The notes: a model not told the origin generated them from the letters alone. 64,000 nucleotides of DNA from Lacticaseibacillus daqingensis (GCF_003946115.1 NZ_RHOH01000004.1:154216-218215), one strand, 5' to 3'; shown: positions 46,740-56,160, counted from the stretch's first letter. Translations and numbers: made by a program.

Positions 46740-47813
46740 TTAGTCGCGAATTTCATGTACTTGAAATCTAAGGACTTCAATTCCCTGAGCCTTCCAAGCC
46801 ATCAAAAGATCAGATATCTCCACTTGCTCGTCAACAATCGCAATGCCACAATCCCCCCCGCCTGCACCTGACGATTTAGCCGCTCCATGGAAAAGCTCTG
46901 CTGTATCGCATAGTTTAGCAAGTAAGGTCGTCTCAATATCAACACCAGAGAAACCTGACAGTTGCCGCAGAAGCGTTCGGTTGGCACGAACACCCGCCTG
47001 AATCATCATCGTAGAAGCCTGGCGAAAGCCTTGAATCATTCTTGTGACCGTCGTCCGACTATCAAATAGAAATTGGCTATACTCGTTTTTCCTAGTTCTA
47101 CGTGCGATCGTAATTTTATCAACTAACTGTGACGTGGACGCCGGCGATCCCGTCCACCCAATTAACAAACTCATCTTAGGCGGGGCAGTCAGCAACTCAA
47201 CCGACAGTTCTGGCCACACCATATCTAAGAGCTCCTTCAGACTATGTAACCGACGCTCCGCACTTAACCACGTCTTGTCAAAAGATTGATACGCAATCCA
47301 TCCGCCATAAACTGATGCAGCAATGTCTCCGAGAGATCCATTTCCTTGGATGTCTAGGTGTGCAATCGCGGCCAATTTATATAACTTATCATTCGTCATC
47401 TTTAGTTCGTAGAATTGATTCAACGCTTTTACAGTTGCGACGGTCACCGCAGCGGAACTCCCAAGCCCATATTTCTTCCCATCGATCGAGTCCAAATCCG
47501 AATCAACTGATAAACGGTACAGTCCAAGGGGTTTACCAAGCTCTCGTGCATATTGCTCAGTCAGATGAATCGCGCTCAGTATATAATGGAAGGGATTATC
47601 ACGATTATCAAACACCATCTCGTCCCCATCACGAGACCACATAAGCGAGTTCTCCTGATACTGCTTCGATATAATGCTCCCATACGACGGCATGCTTTCA
47701 ACCGTAACTGTCACAAACTGGTCTATTGCCACAATAATAGCGGGGTATCCTGTTTCCACCACCGCGTATTCACCGGCAATGTATAACTTGCCTGGCGCCT
47801 GCGCTGTTATCAC
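46740..47813 (-). CDS. mvaK2: Phosphomevalonate kinase (GHMP family)
   Basis: A 357-residue GHMP kinase that phosphorylates mevalonate 5-phosphate in the isoprenoid pathway. Motifs: APGKLYIAGEYAVVETGYPA, the ATP loop KKYGLGSSAAVTVATVKA, GDIAASVYGGWIAY and the C-terminal AAKSSGAGGGDCGIAI. In most Lactobacillales it stands with mvaK1, mvaD and fni; here none of these is present and it heads the polysaccharide operon. Isoprenoids are the source of undecaprenyl phosphate, the polymer carrier, which may explain the placement (inference). A sugar kinase of the same family is less likely given the N-terminal motif. Confidence 0.85.
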   Translation of the reverse strand: MITAQAPGKLYIAGEYAVVETGYPAIIVAIDQFVTVTVESMPSYGSIISKQYQENSLMWSRDGDEMVFDNRDNPFHYILSAIHLTEQYARELGKPLGLYRLSVDSDLDSIDGKKYGLGSSAAVTVATVKALNQFYELKMTNDKLYKLAAIAHLDIQGNGSLGDIAASVYGGWIAYQSFDKTWLSAERRLHSLKELLDMVWPELSVELLTAPPKMSLLIGWTGSPASTSQLVDKITIARRTRKNEYSQFLFDSRTTVTRMIQGFRQASTMMIQAGVRANRTLLRQLSGFSGVDIETTLLAKLCDTAELFHGAAKSSGAGGGDCGIAIVDEQVEISDLLMAWKAQGIEVLRFQVHEIRD

Positions 47814-47925
47814 TTAATCAGAACCCTTCATCAATCTATCTCAGTCAAACTGCACGTGCCAATTATACGCGGTGCGTCCACCGGCCACGTACCATTGATC
47901 AAACTGTAACTATTTTTAAAGAAAT

Positions 47926-47957
47926 GCCTCATCCTTCCAGCGGATGAGGCTTTTTTT
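47926..47957. terminator. Terminator between gtrB-type gene and mvaK2
   Basis: GCCTCATCC-N7-GGATGAGGC, with seven T on the plus strand and ATTTCTTT on the minus. The only transcript expected to reach it is the minus-strand glycosyltransferase, so the stronger T run on the other side is odd. Confidence 0.65.
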
Positions 47958-48057
47958 CAAGTGATCTTCACAAATACAACTTGTGACGTTCCTATGGTCA
48001 AGTATCAGAAAAATGGGTGAAGACTCCAGCACAATAAAAACGTTCACTAACACGATA

Positions 48058-49002
48058 CTAAGAATTGGTATCTTTTCGAGAATTTTGATCAGTTTCTTTT
48101 ACCAAAAAAATTGGGCGGTGCTTAGTCTCAAGAAAAATCTTCCCAATGTACTTACCAATTATGCCAAGTGACAAAAGTTGAATCCCCCCTAGCAACAAAA
48201 TCACGGAGACCAGCGAGGGCCATCCAGTTGTTGGATCACCCCAAAAAACAGCTCTTACAACGACGAAAATTAAACTGATTAAGGCACCGAAGCAACTCAG
48301 CGCCCCCACAAAAGACGCGATATTTAACGGAACATCTGAAAAATTGACAATTCCATCTATGGAGTAGTTGAATAACTGCCAAAACGACCACGACGTAGTC
48401 CCCGCAACTCGCTCTCGATTTTCGTAGGTGATATATTCCGTCTTAAAGCCAACCCAACTAAACAATCCCTTCGAAAACCGATTGTATTCTGCCAATGATA
48501 AAACCGCGTCTACCATCTGTCTTGTCATTAGACGGAAATCACGGGCACCATCAATCATTTCAGTATCACTTATTCTATTAATGACTCGATAAAACTGTCT
48601 CGCGAAAAAACTTCGAACTCTAGGTTCCCCAGCACGATTGCCCCTTCGAGTTCCTATGCAATCCATATCTCCAGAAAGAAGCTTCGACAGCATCTCAGGA
48701 AGTAGCTCCGGTGGATCCTGAAGATCAGCGTCCATCACAGTCACAAAGTCACCCCGTGCGCTCTTAAGCCCTGCATAGAGCGCTGCTTCCTTTCCAAAAT
48801 TTCTTGAAAATGAAAGATAATGAACTGCGGAATCTTTCAAGCTAAGTTCACGTAATTTTTCAAGTGTTGCGTCAGTTGATCCATCATTCACAAAAACAAA
48901 TTCAATCTCCATTGCTATTTGTTTACTGATTAATTTAACTTTATCATAAAATAAATAAATTGTTTCTTGCTCGTTAAAACAAGGAATAATAATCGATAGC
49001 AT
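48058..49002 (-). CDS. GtrB-type polyprenyl-phosphate glycosyltransferase
   Basis: A 314-residue GT2 enzyme with two C-terminal membrane segments (about 230-252 and 265-288). Such proteins (GtrB/DPM1-like) load glucose or another sugar onto undecaprenyl phosphate for later transfer outside the cell. Motifs: LSIIIPCFNEQETIYLF, FVNDGSTDATLEKL, YLSFSRNFGKEAALYAGL, DADLQDPPELLPEM and RDFRLMTRQMV. The ATG at 49002 has GGAAGG upstream. A GtrA-type flippase gene lies at 50.5 kb. Confidence 0.9.
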   Translation of the reverse strand: MLSIIIPCFNEQETIYLFYDKVKLISKQIAMEIEFVFVNDGSTDATLEKLRELSLKDSAVHYLSFSRNFGKEAALYAGLKSARGDFVTVMDADLQDPPELLPEMLSKLLSGDMDCIGTRRGNRAGEPRVRSFFARQFYRVINRISDTEMIDGARDFRLMTRQMVDAVLSLAEYNRFSKGLFSWVGFKTEYITYENRERVAGTTSWSFWQLFNYSIDGIVNFSDVPLNIASFVGALSCFGALISLIFVVVRAVFWGDPTTGWPSLVSVILLLGGIQLLSLGIIGKYIGKIFLETKHRPIFLVKETDQNSRKDTNS

Positions 49003-49027
49003 ATGTACCAACCTTCCAGATGAAAAA

Positions 49028-49050
49028 GCTAGGTCAAAGATTGACCTAGC
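49028..49050 (-). terminator. Terminator of map
   Basis: Perfect GCTAGGTCAA-N3-TTGACCTAGC hairpin with TTTTTC on the minus strand. Confidence 0.85.
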
Positions 49051-49077
49051 CAATTTTACCATATATACAAGAAAAAG

Positions 49078-49872
49078 TTAGAGCAAATACTTCGCGTCCG
49101 CCACCGGATCCTGACTGGTCAGAATCTTCGGTCCATCGTTTGTGATGACAATCGTGTGCTCGTACTGCGCACAATCGGACCCATCCGCTGTCACGTAGTA
49201 TTCCCAATCATCCCCAAGTAAATCGTGAGACTTGATTTTCCATGTCCCGGTGGTGATCATTGGTTCGATGGTGATCGTCATCCCTGCCTTCAAGCGCAGC
49301 CCGTGACCGGGTTCGCCGTAGTGTGGGACGTTTGGACTTTCATGCATCGTCGGCTGAATGCCATGGCCAATCAGCTCACGCACGTCGCCGTAGCCGTTCT
49401 CATCTTCGGTGAAGTGCTGAATAGCGTAGCCGATGTCCCCGATGCGGTTGCCGACAACGGCCTGATCGATCCCGAGGTACAGGGCCTTCTTCGTGATGTC
49501 CATCAACTTCCGTCGCTTCTCAGAAATCTCACCCACCGCGTAGGTCCAGCAAGAATCACTCATGTACCCTTGCCAGTTCACCACGGTATCCACGGCCACG
49601 ATGTCCCCTTCTTTAAGCATCAACCCCTTGCGTGGCGTGGCATGGGCCACTTCATCGTTGATGGACACGCAGGTGGCGTACTTGTAGCCCTCAAAGCCAA
49701 GCTCGGCTGGAACGGCGCCGTGGCTTTCGATGTACTCACGACCGACCTTTTCGATCTCCCAGCTGGAGATCCCTGGGCGGATGATCTCAGCCACCGCCTT
49801 GTGCATCCCGGCTAGAATTGCACCGGACTTGGCCATGCCTTCAATTTCTCGTTCTGACTTTAATGTAATCAA
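49078..49872 (-). CDS. map: Methionine aminopeptidase, type I
   Basis: A 264-residue metallopeptidase that removes the initiator methionine. Metal ligands: the two Asp in AVDTVVNWQGYMSDSCW, His in LIGHGIQPTMHESPNVP, and the Glu residues in TIEPMI and YEHTIVI. Full length; N-terminus ITLKSEREIEGMAKSGAILA is standard. Single gene with its own terminator, at the edge of the polysaccharide locus. Confidence 0.96.
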   Translation of the reverse strand: MITLKSEREIEGMAKSGAILAGMHKAVAEIIRPGISSWEIEKVGREYIESHGAVPAELGFEGYKYATCVSINDEVAHATPRKGLMLKEGDIVAVDTVVNWQGYMSDSCWTYAVGEISEKRRKLMDITKKALYLGIDQAVVGNRIGDIGYAIQHFTEDENGYGDVRELIGHGIQPTMHESPNVPHYGEPGHGLRLKAGMTITIEPMITTGTWKIKSHDLLGDDWEYYVTADGSDCAQYEHTIVITNDGPKILTSQDPVADAKYLL

Positions 49873-50023
49873 CGCTTTGCATCTCCTATATTGCCTGCAA
49901 TTTCATGAAATTATACTCGCTCTCAATCTTACCACAAGCCCTCTAATTTAACAGTCCTAGCGCAAGGCCGGCCTGTCTGCTATGATATGGCAAGAATCTT
50001 TTACGGAAAGGAACCTGATAATC

Positions 50024-50485
50024 GTGCCAATTGCTAAGATCGTCTATGCCAGCATGACGGGAAACAATGAAGAAATCGCCGGAATCGTCGAGGAGGAACT
50101 TGAGAAATACGGTTACGACGTCGAAACCGCGGAAGTCTCACAATCATCCGCGGCCGACTTCGAGGATGCTGACCTCTGCATCGTTGCGACCTACACCTAT
50201 TCTGATGTCGGTGACGGGGTATTGCCCGATGAAGCCGTCGATTTTTACGAAGAGCTCAAGGAACTCGACCTCACCGGCAAGGTTTATGGTTGTTGCGGCA
50301 GCGGCGATCGCTTCTACGATGATTTCTGCACCAGTGTCGATGACTTCGACAAGGCATTCGCCGCGACAGGAGCCACGAAGGGCGCGGACAGCGTGAAGAT
50401 CGACCTCGCCCCAGAGGACGATGACATCACCGCACTTGAAGCCTTCGTCAAGAAACTGACCGAAACCGTGTCGACTCAGGCATAA
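50024..50485 (+). CDS. Flavodoxin
   Basis: A 153-residue FMN-binding electron carrier. The phosphate-binding loop is YASMTGNNEEIA, the isoalloxazine loops are TYTYSDVGDGVLPDE and GCCGSGDRFYDDFC. Strongly acidic, as usual. The GTG at 50024 has AAGGA at a slightly long distance; a longer frame from 49982 starts before any ribosome site. Electron donor for biosynthetic reductases; partner unknown. Confidence 0.92.
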   Translation: MPIAKIVYASMTGNNEEIAGIVEEELEKYGYDVETAEVSQSSAADFEDADLCIVATYTYSDVGDGVLPDEAVDFYEELKELDLTGKVYGCCGSGDRFYDDFCTSVDDFDKAFAATGATKGADSVKIDLAPEDDDITALEAFVKKLTETVSTQA

Positions 50486-50500
50486 CCGCAACGTCTACCG

Positions 50501-50550
50501 AACAAGCCAGGGCCACCCAACGAAATCGTGGGGTGACCCTGGCTTGTTTT
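50501..50550. terminator. Bidirectional terminator between flavodoxin and gtrA
   Basis: AACAAGCCAGGG/CCCTGGCTTGTT with an inner CACCC/GGGTG pairing, then TT on the plus strand. The gtrA stop lies at its edge. Confidence 0.85.
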
Positions 50551-50983
50551 AGCGAGTGCCCGCTTTAAAAATAACGAGCTTACTGAAGGCATAGTTGGCG
50601 ACCACGACCACCACCTGAGTGATGACCTTCGCCACGAGTTGGCTGAGGTGCAGCCCGCTGATGAACAAGAACATGCACCCGTAATCGAGCCCCAACGAAA
50701 CCACACGAGCGAAGACAAATTTTGTCAGCTCCCACAGCAACTCGCGGAGGTTCTCGGTGTGCGATTCAAACACCCACAACTTGTTCGTCACAAAGGCGAA
50801 CAACACCGAGAGGCTCCAAGCCAGAAAATTAGCGAGCTGCCAGCTCATGCCTAGGTGCGTCAGCGCGTAGAAGCTGACAATGTTGACAACCGTCGTCCAC
50901 CCGCCAAAGAAAAGATACATCGTAATGGCCCACCAGCCGCGCGCCACCAGCCACTGCTTCAATCGTTGTAAGTACTTGCCCAC
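50549..50983 (-). CDS. GtrA family membrane protein
   Basis: A 144-residue protein with four membrane segments, typical of GtrA/DPMS flippases that turn undecaprenyl-phosphate-linked glucose across the membrane for side-chain addition to surface polymers. Seen: TMYLFFGGWTTVVNIVSFYA, FVTNKLWVFES and ANYAFSKLVIFKAG. It probably works with the GtrB-type enzyme at 48 kb although they are not in one operon. Confidence 0.9.
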   Translation of the reverse strand: MGKYLQRLKQWLVARGWWAITMYLFFGGWTTVVNIVSFYALTHLGMSWQLANFLAWSLSVLFAFVTNKLWVFESHTENLRELLWELTKFVFARVVSLGLDYGCMFLFISGLHLSQLVAKVITQVVVVVANYAFSKLVIFKAGTR

Positions 50984-51023
50984 GTTTTGTCCCCGTTCCT
51001 CAATTAAGTCGTGTCAATCGCAA

Positions 51024-52043
51024 TTATCGTTGTGCCCGATTCAACCGGCGCGTCACCCGGCGCCGCCGAACAAAATCATGGACCTTCCCCCGTGAATGCC
51101 GCAGCCGCCCACAGTAGTACTCCGCTACCACCGCGTTGACCACTGCCCCGATCAGCCACATCATCGCGCTAAAGTTGAGCCATAGTAGCAGCACCATGAA
51201 GGTACCGATTGTCCCGTACGAGTTGTAGCGCGTGCCAAAGTAGTGCATGTAGGTCGCGAATAACTGGGCTAGCGCAAGCCAGGCAGCAATCGTGAAGCCG
51301 GCACCCGGCAAAATCGTCCAAAACTTGATCCGCGCGTTGGGTAGGAAATAATCGATCAGCGTGATCACCACCACCAAGGCCACCAGTGTCACCGGCCAGC
51401 GCCACGCATTAAAGGTGGTCAGCCAATTATCTGACAGTCCCAGAATTGGCACGAGCCATTCCAAAAACTGCCGGCCAAACGCGAACGCGATCATCACTGC
51501 CCCAAGCGCAACAATCAGCGTGAAGAACATCAGCATCGAGATGATTCGCTGCAAAACAAAATTGCGTGGCGGCGTCACGCCGTATGCCTTGTTAAACCCG
51601 TTTTTAAGCCCATTGACGCCGAGGCTGGCGGCCCACAAGGTGGCCACCGCCCCGATCGATAAGATCCCACCACTGGTTGATGCCAGTAAGTTTTGAATAA
51701 CGGGATTGATAAATGTCATGATGTCTTCCGGAATCACCTGCGCCAGATACGTGGAGACCCCGTTATAACTCAGTCCAAATAAAGGCAAGAGGTTCCCTGC
51801 AGTGATCAGCATCGGAAACAGGGACAGCAACGCATAGTAAGCTAGTGAGGCAGAGGTGGCACCAAGCTCCGCCTCACCAATACGTCGCAGTGAAAGTTTG
51901 AGCATTTCCCTGAACTTCAATCGTCGCGGGATATCTAATCGGGCAATTGGCACGCGGCCGGCACTGATGGCGCGGCGCTGGGTATCAGTCAACGCCGTTT
52001 TCGGCAACGTACGCGACGTGTGTGCAACGGTTGGCTTTCCCAA
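51024..52043 (-). CDS. YihY/BrkB family inner-membrane protein
   Basis: A 339-residue protein with a hydrophilic N-terminus (about 1-65) and six membrane segments. Family pattern: ATSASLAYYALLSLFPMLIT, LWAASLGVNGLKNGFNKAYG and LLLWLNFSAMMWLIGAVVNA. Formerly called ribonuclease BN by mistake; the real role is unknown. A very basic C-terminus (RRRRVTRRLNRAQR) faces the cytosol. TGGTATAAT upstream is a good extended -10. Confidence 0.9.
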   Translation of the reverse strand: MGKPTVAHTSRTLPKTALTDTQRRAISAGRVPIARLDIPRRLKFREMLKLSLRRIGEAELGATSASLAYYALLSLFPMLITAGNLLPLFGLSYNGVSTYLAQVIPEDIMTFINPVIQNLLASTSGGILSIGAVATLWAASLGVNGLKNGFNKAYGVTPPRNFVLQRIISMLMFFTLIVALGAVMIAFAFGRQFLEWLVPILGLSDNWLTTFNAWRWPVTLVALVVVITLIDYFLPNARIKFWTILPGAGFTIAAWLALAQLFATYMHYFGTRYNSYGTIGTFMVLLLWLNFSAMMWLIGAVVNAVVAEYYCGRLRHSRGKVHDFVRRRRVTRRLNRAQR

Positions 52044-52077
52044 GGCGGTCTGCCCCCTTCTTGATCTTGTTGTCTTA

Positions 52078-52083
52078 ATTATA
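52078..52083 (-). promoter_or_regulatory. Extended -10 promoter of the YihY gene
   Basis: The minus strand reads TGGTATAAT, with TATAAT at 52078-52083, about 35 bases before the ATG. No good -35 is seen, as is usual for extended -10 promoters. Confidence 0.55.
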
Positions 52084-52155
52084 CCAGACCGGTCCTAAGT
52101 CGCGACAGCTCGGCTAAATCTAACATTATTGTTACGTTGAAGTTTTTGCGCGCTT

Positions 52156-52184
52156 TTACACGAAGAATCTAGTAAAATACAATC
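52156..52184 (+). promoter_or_regulatory. Promoter of the LCP gene
   Basis: -35 TTTACA (52156-52161), a 17-base spacer and -10 TACAAT (52179-52184); the start codon at 52207 follows GGAGGA. Confidence 0.7.
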
Positions 52185-52206
52185 AGCGTATAATTGGAGG
52201 ATTTAT

Positions 52207-53268
52207 ATGGATAATCGTGGTTCTCGCACCGCCAACCGGCCTAGCCGATTTCTTAAAGTGCTACTCCTGGTGCTACTCACCGTTCTAATGTTAGGCGGTG
52301 GCTACGCACTGCGCCTTTACTCCCAAGCAAAAGTGGCGATCGATAAAACCTACGTCACAAATAAGGAAACAACCAAGAAAAAAACGGTTGATCTCGCCGA
52401 GCAGAAGCCGATTAGCTTGTTGCTGATGGGCACTGACACAGGCGAGTTCGGACGCGAAGATCAGGGTCGTAGCGACACGATGATTCTGGTTACCATCAAC
52501 CCGCAAGGCAAACGGACCACGATGATCAGCATCCCGCGCGATACACTCGCCCAAATTACGACGACCGAGTATACCGGTGCCAACAAGATCAACGCGGCGT
52601 ATGCCTACGGAAGCTCAGAAGGCGCAGTCCGTGCCGTCAAGGACCTATTGAATGTCCCCATCAACTACTTCGTCATTGTCAACATGGCAGGGCTTGAGCA
52701 GATCGTGGATGGCGTTGGTGGCATCGACGTCGATGTGAAATTCAGCTGGCGTGATCCGTACGTCAATGCCTCCTTCACTAAGGGCCCTGCACACCTCAAC
52801 GGCGCGCAGGCTCTCGCCTACGCTCGGATGCGCCATGCCGATCCGAACGGCCACTACGGCCGTCAGGAACGCCAGCAAGAGGTGATCACAGAGATTGTCA
52901 AAAATGCGCTCTCGGCCAAGTCGCTGACGAACTACCGTAGCCTGATGACCTCTCTGGCGGATAACATGCGCACCGACTTGACCTTCGATGAAATGGTCAA
53001 GATCGCTGAGAACTACCGCGGGGCCGCCGCTACTATCAACAAAAACACTCTTCAAGGACTGGGCGTTTACATCGGCGATGCCTCCTACCAGGTCGCTTCA
53101 ACTAAGGACCTCCAGGCGACCTCCGACCTCGCCCGGACTGAATTGGGTTTGGCTACTGAAACGCTCGACAACTACAACACAAAGCAAAACGCGATGAACA
53201 CTCAGATAGGCTTCAACTGGGACGACCAAGACAACCCGGCCTATCACCTTTATAAAAACCTCCAGTAA
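52207..53268 (+). CDS. LytR-CpsA-Psr (LCP) family wall polymer ligase
   Basis: A 353-residue membrane-anchored protein: a short cytosolic N-terminus, one membrane segment (about 17-38), then the LCP domain outside. Motifs: LLMGTDTGEFGREDQGRSDT, MISIPRDTLAQI, NKINAAYAYG, IVDGVGGIDVDV and AQALAYARMRHADPNGHYG with RQERQQ. LCP enzymes transfer lipid-linked teichoic acids or capsule to peptidoglycan. Its place beside the polysaccharide locus suggests it attaches that polymer (inference). Confidence 0.95.
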   Translation: MDNRGSRTANRPSRFLKVLLLVLLTVLMLGGGYALRLYSQAKVAIDKTYVTNKETTKKKTVDLAEQKPISLLLMGTDTGEFGREDQGRSDTMILVTINPQGKRTTMISIPRDTLAQITTTEYTGANKINAAYAYGSSEGAVRAVKDLLNVPINYFVIVNMAGLEQIVDGVGGIDVDVKFSWRDPYVNASFTKGPAHLNGAQALAYARMRHADPNGHYGRQERQQEVITEIVKNALSAKSLTNYRSLMTSLADNMRTDLTFDEMVKIAENYRGAAATINKNTLQGLGVYIGDASYQVASTKDLQATSDLARTELGLATETLDNYNTKQNAMNTQIGFNWDDQDNPAYHLYKNLQ

Positions 53269-53272
53269 TAGC

Positions 53273-53314
53273 AAACCCCCCCGTCAGTCGCGTGACTGAC
53301 GGGGGTTCTTTTTG
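53273..53314 (+). terminator. Terminator of the LCP gene
   Basis: AACCCCCGTCAGTC/GACTGACGGGGGTT-type stem with a very short loop and CTTTTT. Confidence 0.9.
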
Positions 53315-53315
53315 A

Positions 53316-53705
53316 CTACCCCACCCGCCGCACCGCCCGGCGAAACACCAACCGAGTCGGGTCGGCCATCGCAAGCCGGTAGCTTCGGGCGGCGCGCAGG
53401 AAGCTGTGCACCAGTGGTGCTGAGGCAGTGAAGTACTGACCGTTGGTGACTTGGTTGGGCTCCAGGCGAAGCGGCCCCGCCTTGAAGTCGCCGTTGAAGA
53501 GCTGCTGATTCAGCATGATGGTGAAGGCCGTCTCCGTGAGCTGGCCAGTTGCAAGACCGCCGTGATGGTCCTCGTAGACGATGTCCCCGCGCCAGCGATT
53601 AGACAGTGCGAAGACAAAACTGATCAACTCCGATGATGACACGATGACGGACTGCGGCTGCTTCTCCAATCGCGCGATTAACTGCGCTAATGCCTCATCA
53701 AACAT
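53316..53705 (-). CDS. Hypothetical protein
   Basis: A 129-residue soluble protein, starting MFDEALAQLIARLEKQPQSV and ending in a basic FRRAVRRVG. No signal peptide, membrane segment or recognised motif. GGAGGG precedes the ATG at 53705, which supports it as a real gene. It lies 93 bases after the DUF2252 gene on the same strand, so co-transcription is likely. Confidence 0.6.
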   Translation of the reverse strand: MFDEALAQLIARLEKQPQSVIVSSSELISFVFALSNRWRGDIVYEDHHGGLATGQLTETAFTIMLNQQLFNGDFKAGPLRLEPNQVTNGQYFTASAPLVHSFLRAARSYRLAMADPTRLVFRRAVRRVG

Positions 53706-53798
53706 CCTGATCCCTCCGAGCGGCGTCATGGCCTTAGAATTGGGCTCAGTGTATGCCGGCGGGGCCAAACGCGTCAAGCCAGCCGCTTGTGCATTGCG

Positions 53799-55190
53799 TC
53801 ACCGGTCGGCGGCACGCCGCAGCGCCGGAGCGGGCGCAAACGCCGCAACAAATGCGGCGTAGTCATCAATGACCTGGCCGAGGTAATCCTTGCACCAGTG
53901 CTGAATGGCGCCGTCCAGGTGCTTATCCATGTACCCTGCCGCCACGGCGGCCGAGGGGCTTTGGGTGTGGGCCAACGCGAGGAGGTACGCACAGACGTGA
54001 CTGTACGCCTCGAACTGCGGCCAGGATAGCGCCAGCGGGTCGATGGACTCCTTCATGTCCCGAAACTGGCGGACATAGAAGCTCTTGTCCAGCTGGTTGA
54101 ACCAGCCCAGGAATGGATCAGAGGCTTTTTGCAAAATTTGCTGAGCCGCAATGATCCGCTGGCCTTCACTGATTTCTCGACGCTGGTCAACGGTGATGTC
54201 ATTGGGTGCCAGCACCCGCCGTCGCGGCAGGGCCTCTTTGATTTGAAGCACGAGGTGGCTGCCGTTCAGGCCAGTCAGAAGCAGGAGGTAGCAACTGGTG
54301 CCAAAGCTCCCAATGCCCACGGCGTGCCGCACCATGTCGGTCAGGTGGTACTGGCTTAACAACAGTGCAACATCCGCGCGGGTGGTGTGCTGGTAGTCGA
54401 TGAAGCCTTGGCGCAACGCGGCTTCGGTGGCCGCGGTCACACGCACGGTACGCGGCGGCGCAACCTTGAATCGAAGCGCCCCGTCGATCGGTTCGGTATA
54501 CTTTTTGACCACCGATTCCGAATCGCGGGTGGCGGCACGGTCGCGAATCTTGGCGATGAAGTCCACATCGGCTTGATCGGGCAGCGCCTGCATCAGGGTG
54601 GTGACGGCGCTGGAGGCGTAGAAGCGGGTCAAGGCGCCCTGCTTGAACGCCTTTTTGACCGTCTTGCGGTACGTTCGAACGATCTGGCGCGCCAGCTCGT
54701 CCAGCACGGCCTCCTCGAAGTGGGCCTGCGCGCCCAGCAGATACACACTGGTGATCAGCCGCTTGACATCAAACTCGAAGGCATTCGGCGCCGCCTCATC
54801 GAAGTCGTTCAGGTCAAACAGCAGATTGCGCTCCGGTGAGGCGTAAAAGCCAAAGTTCTGTAGGTGCGCATCCCCATCGCTGAGCACGCGAATCCCGGAC
54901 TGGGCCCCGTGCGAGAGGTCATATGCCATCAGCTCGGCGGTGCCGCGGAAAAAGGCCGCCGGGCTGGCTGCCATCTTGGCGTGCCGTGCCGGCAGAAGCG
55001 TTGCGGTCAGATTCGTCTCGATCGCCTGGATAAAGGCCACCGGGTCGCGCTGGATCAGCGGCCGGTGCGCCAGGCTGTCCAGGGGCACGCGCGCTCGCAA
55101 CTGTTTGCCCAGCGTGTGCAGGTCGGCGGCGCTCGCATGGGTCATCGTGTGCTGCAGCGCAGTGAGTTCGTTCAATAAATCGTCTGCCAT
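53799..55190 (-). CDS. DUF2252 family protein
   Basis: A 463-residue cytosolic protein with the DUF2252 pattern: FFRGTAELMAYDL, VLSDGDAHLQNFGFYASPER, LLFDLNDFDEAAPNAFEFD, then RHAVGIGSFGTSCYLLLLTG and LQIKEAL. These DGDxHxxNF and DxNDFDE motifs resemble the catalytic and Mg-binding loops of aminoglycoside-phosphotransferase-like kinases, so a small-molecule kinase activity is possible; the family role is unknown. Three ATG codons follow GAGGTG; the third (55190) has the best spacing. Confidence 0.85.
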   Translation of the reverse strand: MADDLLNELTALQHTMTHASAADLHTLGKQLRARVPLDSLAHRPLIQRDPVAFIQAIETNLTATLLPARHAKMAASPAAFFRGTAELMAYDLSHGAQSGIRVLSDGDAHLQNFGFYASPERNLLFDLNDFDEAAPNAFEFDVKRLITSVYLLGAQAHFEEAVLDELARQIVRTYRKTVKKAFKQGALTRFYASSAVTTLMQALPDQADVDFIAKIRDRAATRDSESVVKKYTEPIDGALRFKVAPPRTVRVTAATEAALRQGFIDYQHTTRADVALLLSQYHLTDMVRHAVGIGSFGTSCYLLLLTGLNGSHLVLQIKEALPRRRVLAPNDITVDQRREISEGQRIIAAQQILQKASDPFLGWFNQLDKSFYVRQFRDMKESIDPLALSWPQFEAYSHVCAYLLALAHTQSPSAAVAAGYMDKHLDGAIQHWCKDYLGQVIDDYAAFVAAFAPAPALRRAADR

Positions 55191-55370
55191 CATCATCACC
55201 TCATGTTCACGCTACCGCACTCGTGCCGGTGACGCAAGTGATTGGCCGGAACGTGGGTGAGCGCCAACCCGCTTAGCCGATCGAAGTCACGGCAGCCTTG
55301 CGACTAACGCAACGCGCTGGGTTTCTCAATGGCACTGACCCCGACAATGCTGTACGGGCCCAAGGGGGCA

Positions 55371-55408
55371 AAAAAGCCGCAACTCACTGTTTTCAGTGAT
55401 TGCGGCTT
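55371..55408 (-). terminator. Terminator of the TetR gene
   Basis: AAGCCGCA-x2-TCACTG/CAGTGA-x2-TGCGGCTT followed by TTTT on the minus strand. The 55200-55551 gap shows nothing else. Confidence 0.8.
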
Positions 55409-55551
55409 GATGCCACCGTTCTTTGACCGGTATTCTGCAGGGCGGCAGGTCCAACGGTCGCTCGGTTGCTTGTTTAATGAGCGTATCCCGGTCGAATTAT
55501 GCGAAACGCACGCCGAAATCCGGTCATGGATCGCCCAAGCCAGCTGAGCGG

Positions 55552-56160
55552 CTAAAGGTTGTCGATCCCGCTCGCCAGGTCCATCGCCACCGGATTATCC
55601 GAGAAGCGGCCATTGACGATGAAATCGTGAATCACAGCCTGCAGGATGTCGATGGTCTGCTCCCGCGAGATGTCGATGAACCCAGAGGCCGTCAGGTTCG
55701 CGATTCCGGTGGCGACGATCCACAACCCCGAGATCGTGTTTGCTTGCTGCTCAGGCGTCAGGGCCTTCGCCGGGGCGTAGGTGTTCAACCGCTTGATCGC
55801 GGTGGTCAGCGCGTACTCCCGCATTTCATCGACGCCAAAGTGGTCCTCGATAAAGACCGCGCGGTACAGCTCGCGGTTGTCGGCGGCAAAATTGATGTAG
55901 GCGAGGCCGAGATCCACGATCGGATTCGTGGTGTAGCGGCGGGCCATTTTTGCGGCCAACGTCGTCTTGATCTCATTCATCACCGCCTGCTTCAGTTCGG
56001 CCATGTTCTCGAACTCAAGGTAAATCGGCTGCGTCGAACACCCCATTCGCCGCGCAATGTTTCTTGCGGTGAAGCGCTTGAACCCCTCCTCCACGACCAG
56101 CTCATAGGCTGCGTGTAGGATCTGATCACGCGTAATTAGCTTTTTGCGTGCCAACTCCAA
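55552..56160 (-). CDS. TetR/AcrR family regulator
   Basis: A 202-residue repressor. The N-terminal helix-turn-helix covers about residues 10-55 (ITRDQILHAAYELVVEEGFK, then IARRMGCSTQPIYLEFENMA), with a helical ligand domain after it. Ligand unknown. A matching operator lies 33-56 bases upstream, so it represses itself and perhaps the divergent aminopeptidase gene 247 bp away. Confidence 0.9.
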   Translation of the reverse strand: MELARKKLITRDQILHAAYELVVEEGFKRFTARNIARRMGCSTQPIYLEFENMAELKQAVMNEIKTTLAAKMARRYTTNPIVDLGLAYINFAADNRELYRAVFIEDHFGVDEMREYALTTAIKRLNTYAPAKALTPEQQANTISGLWIVATGIANLTASGFIDISREQTIDILQAVIHDFIVNGRFSDNPVAMDLASGIDNL

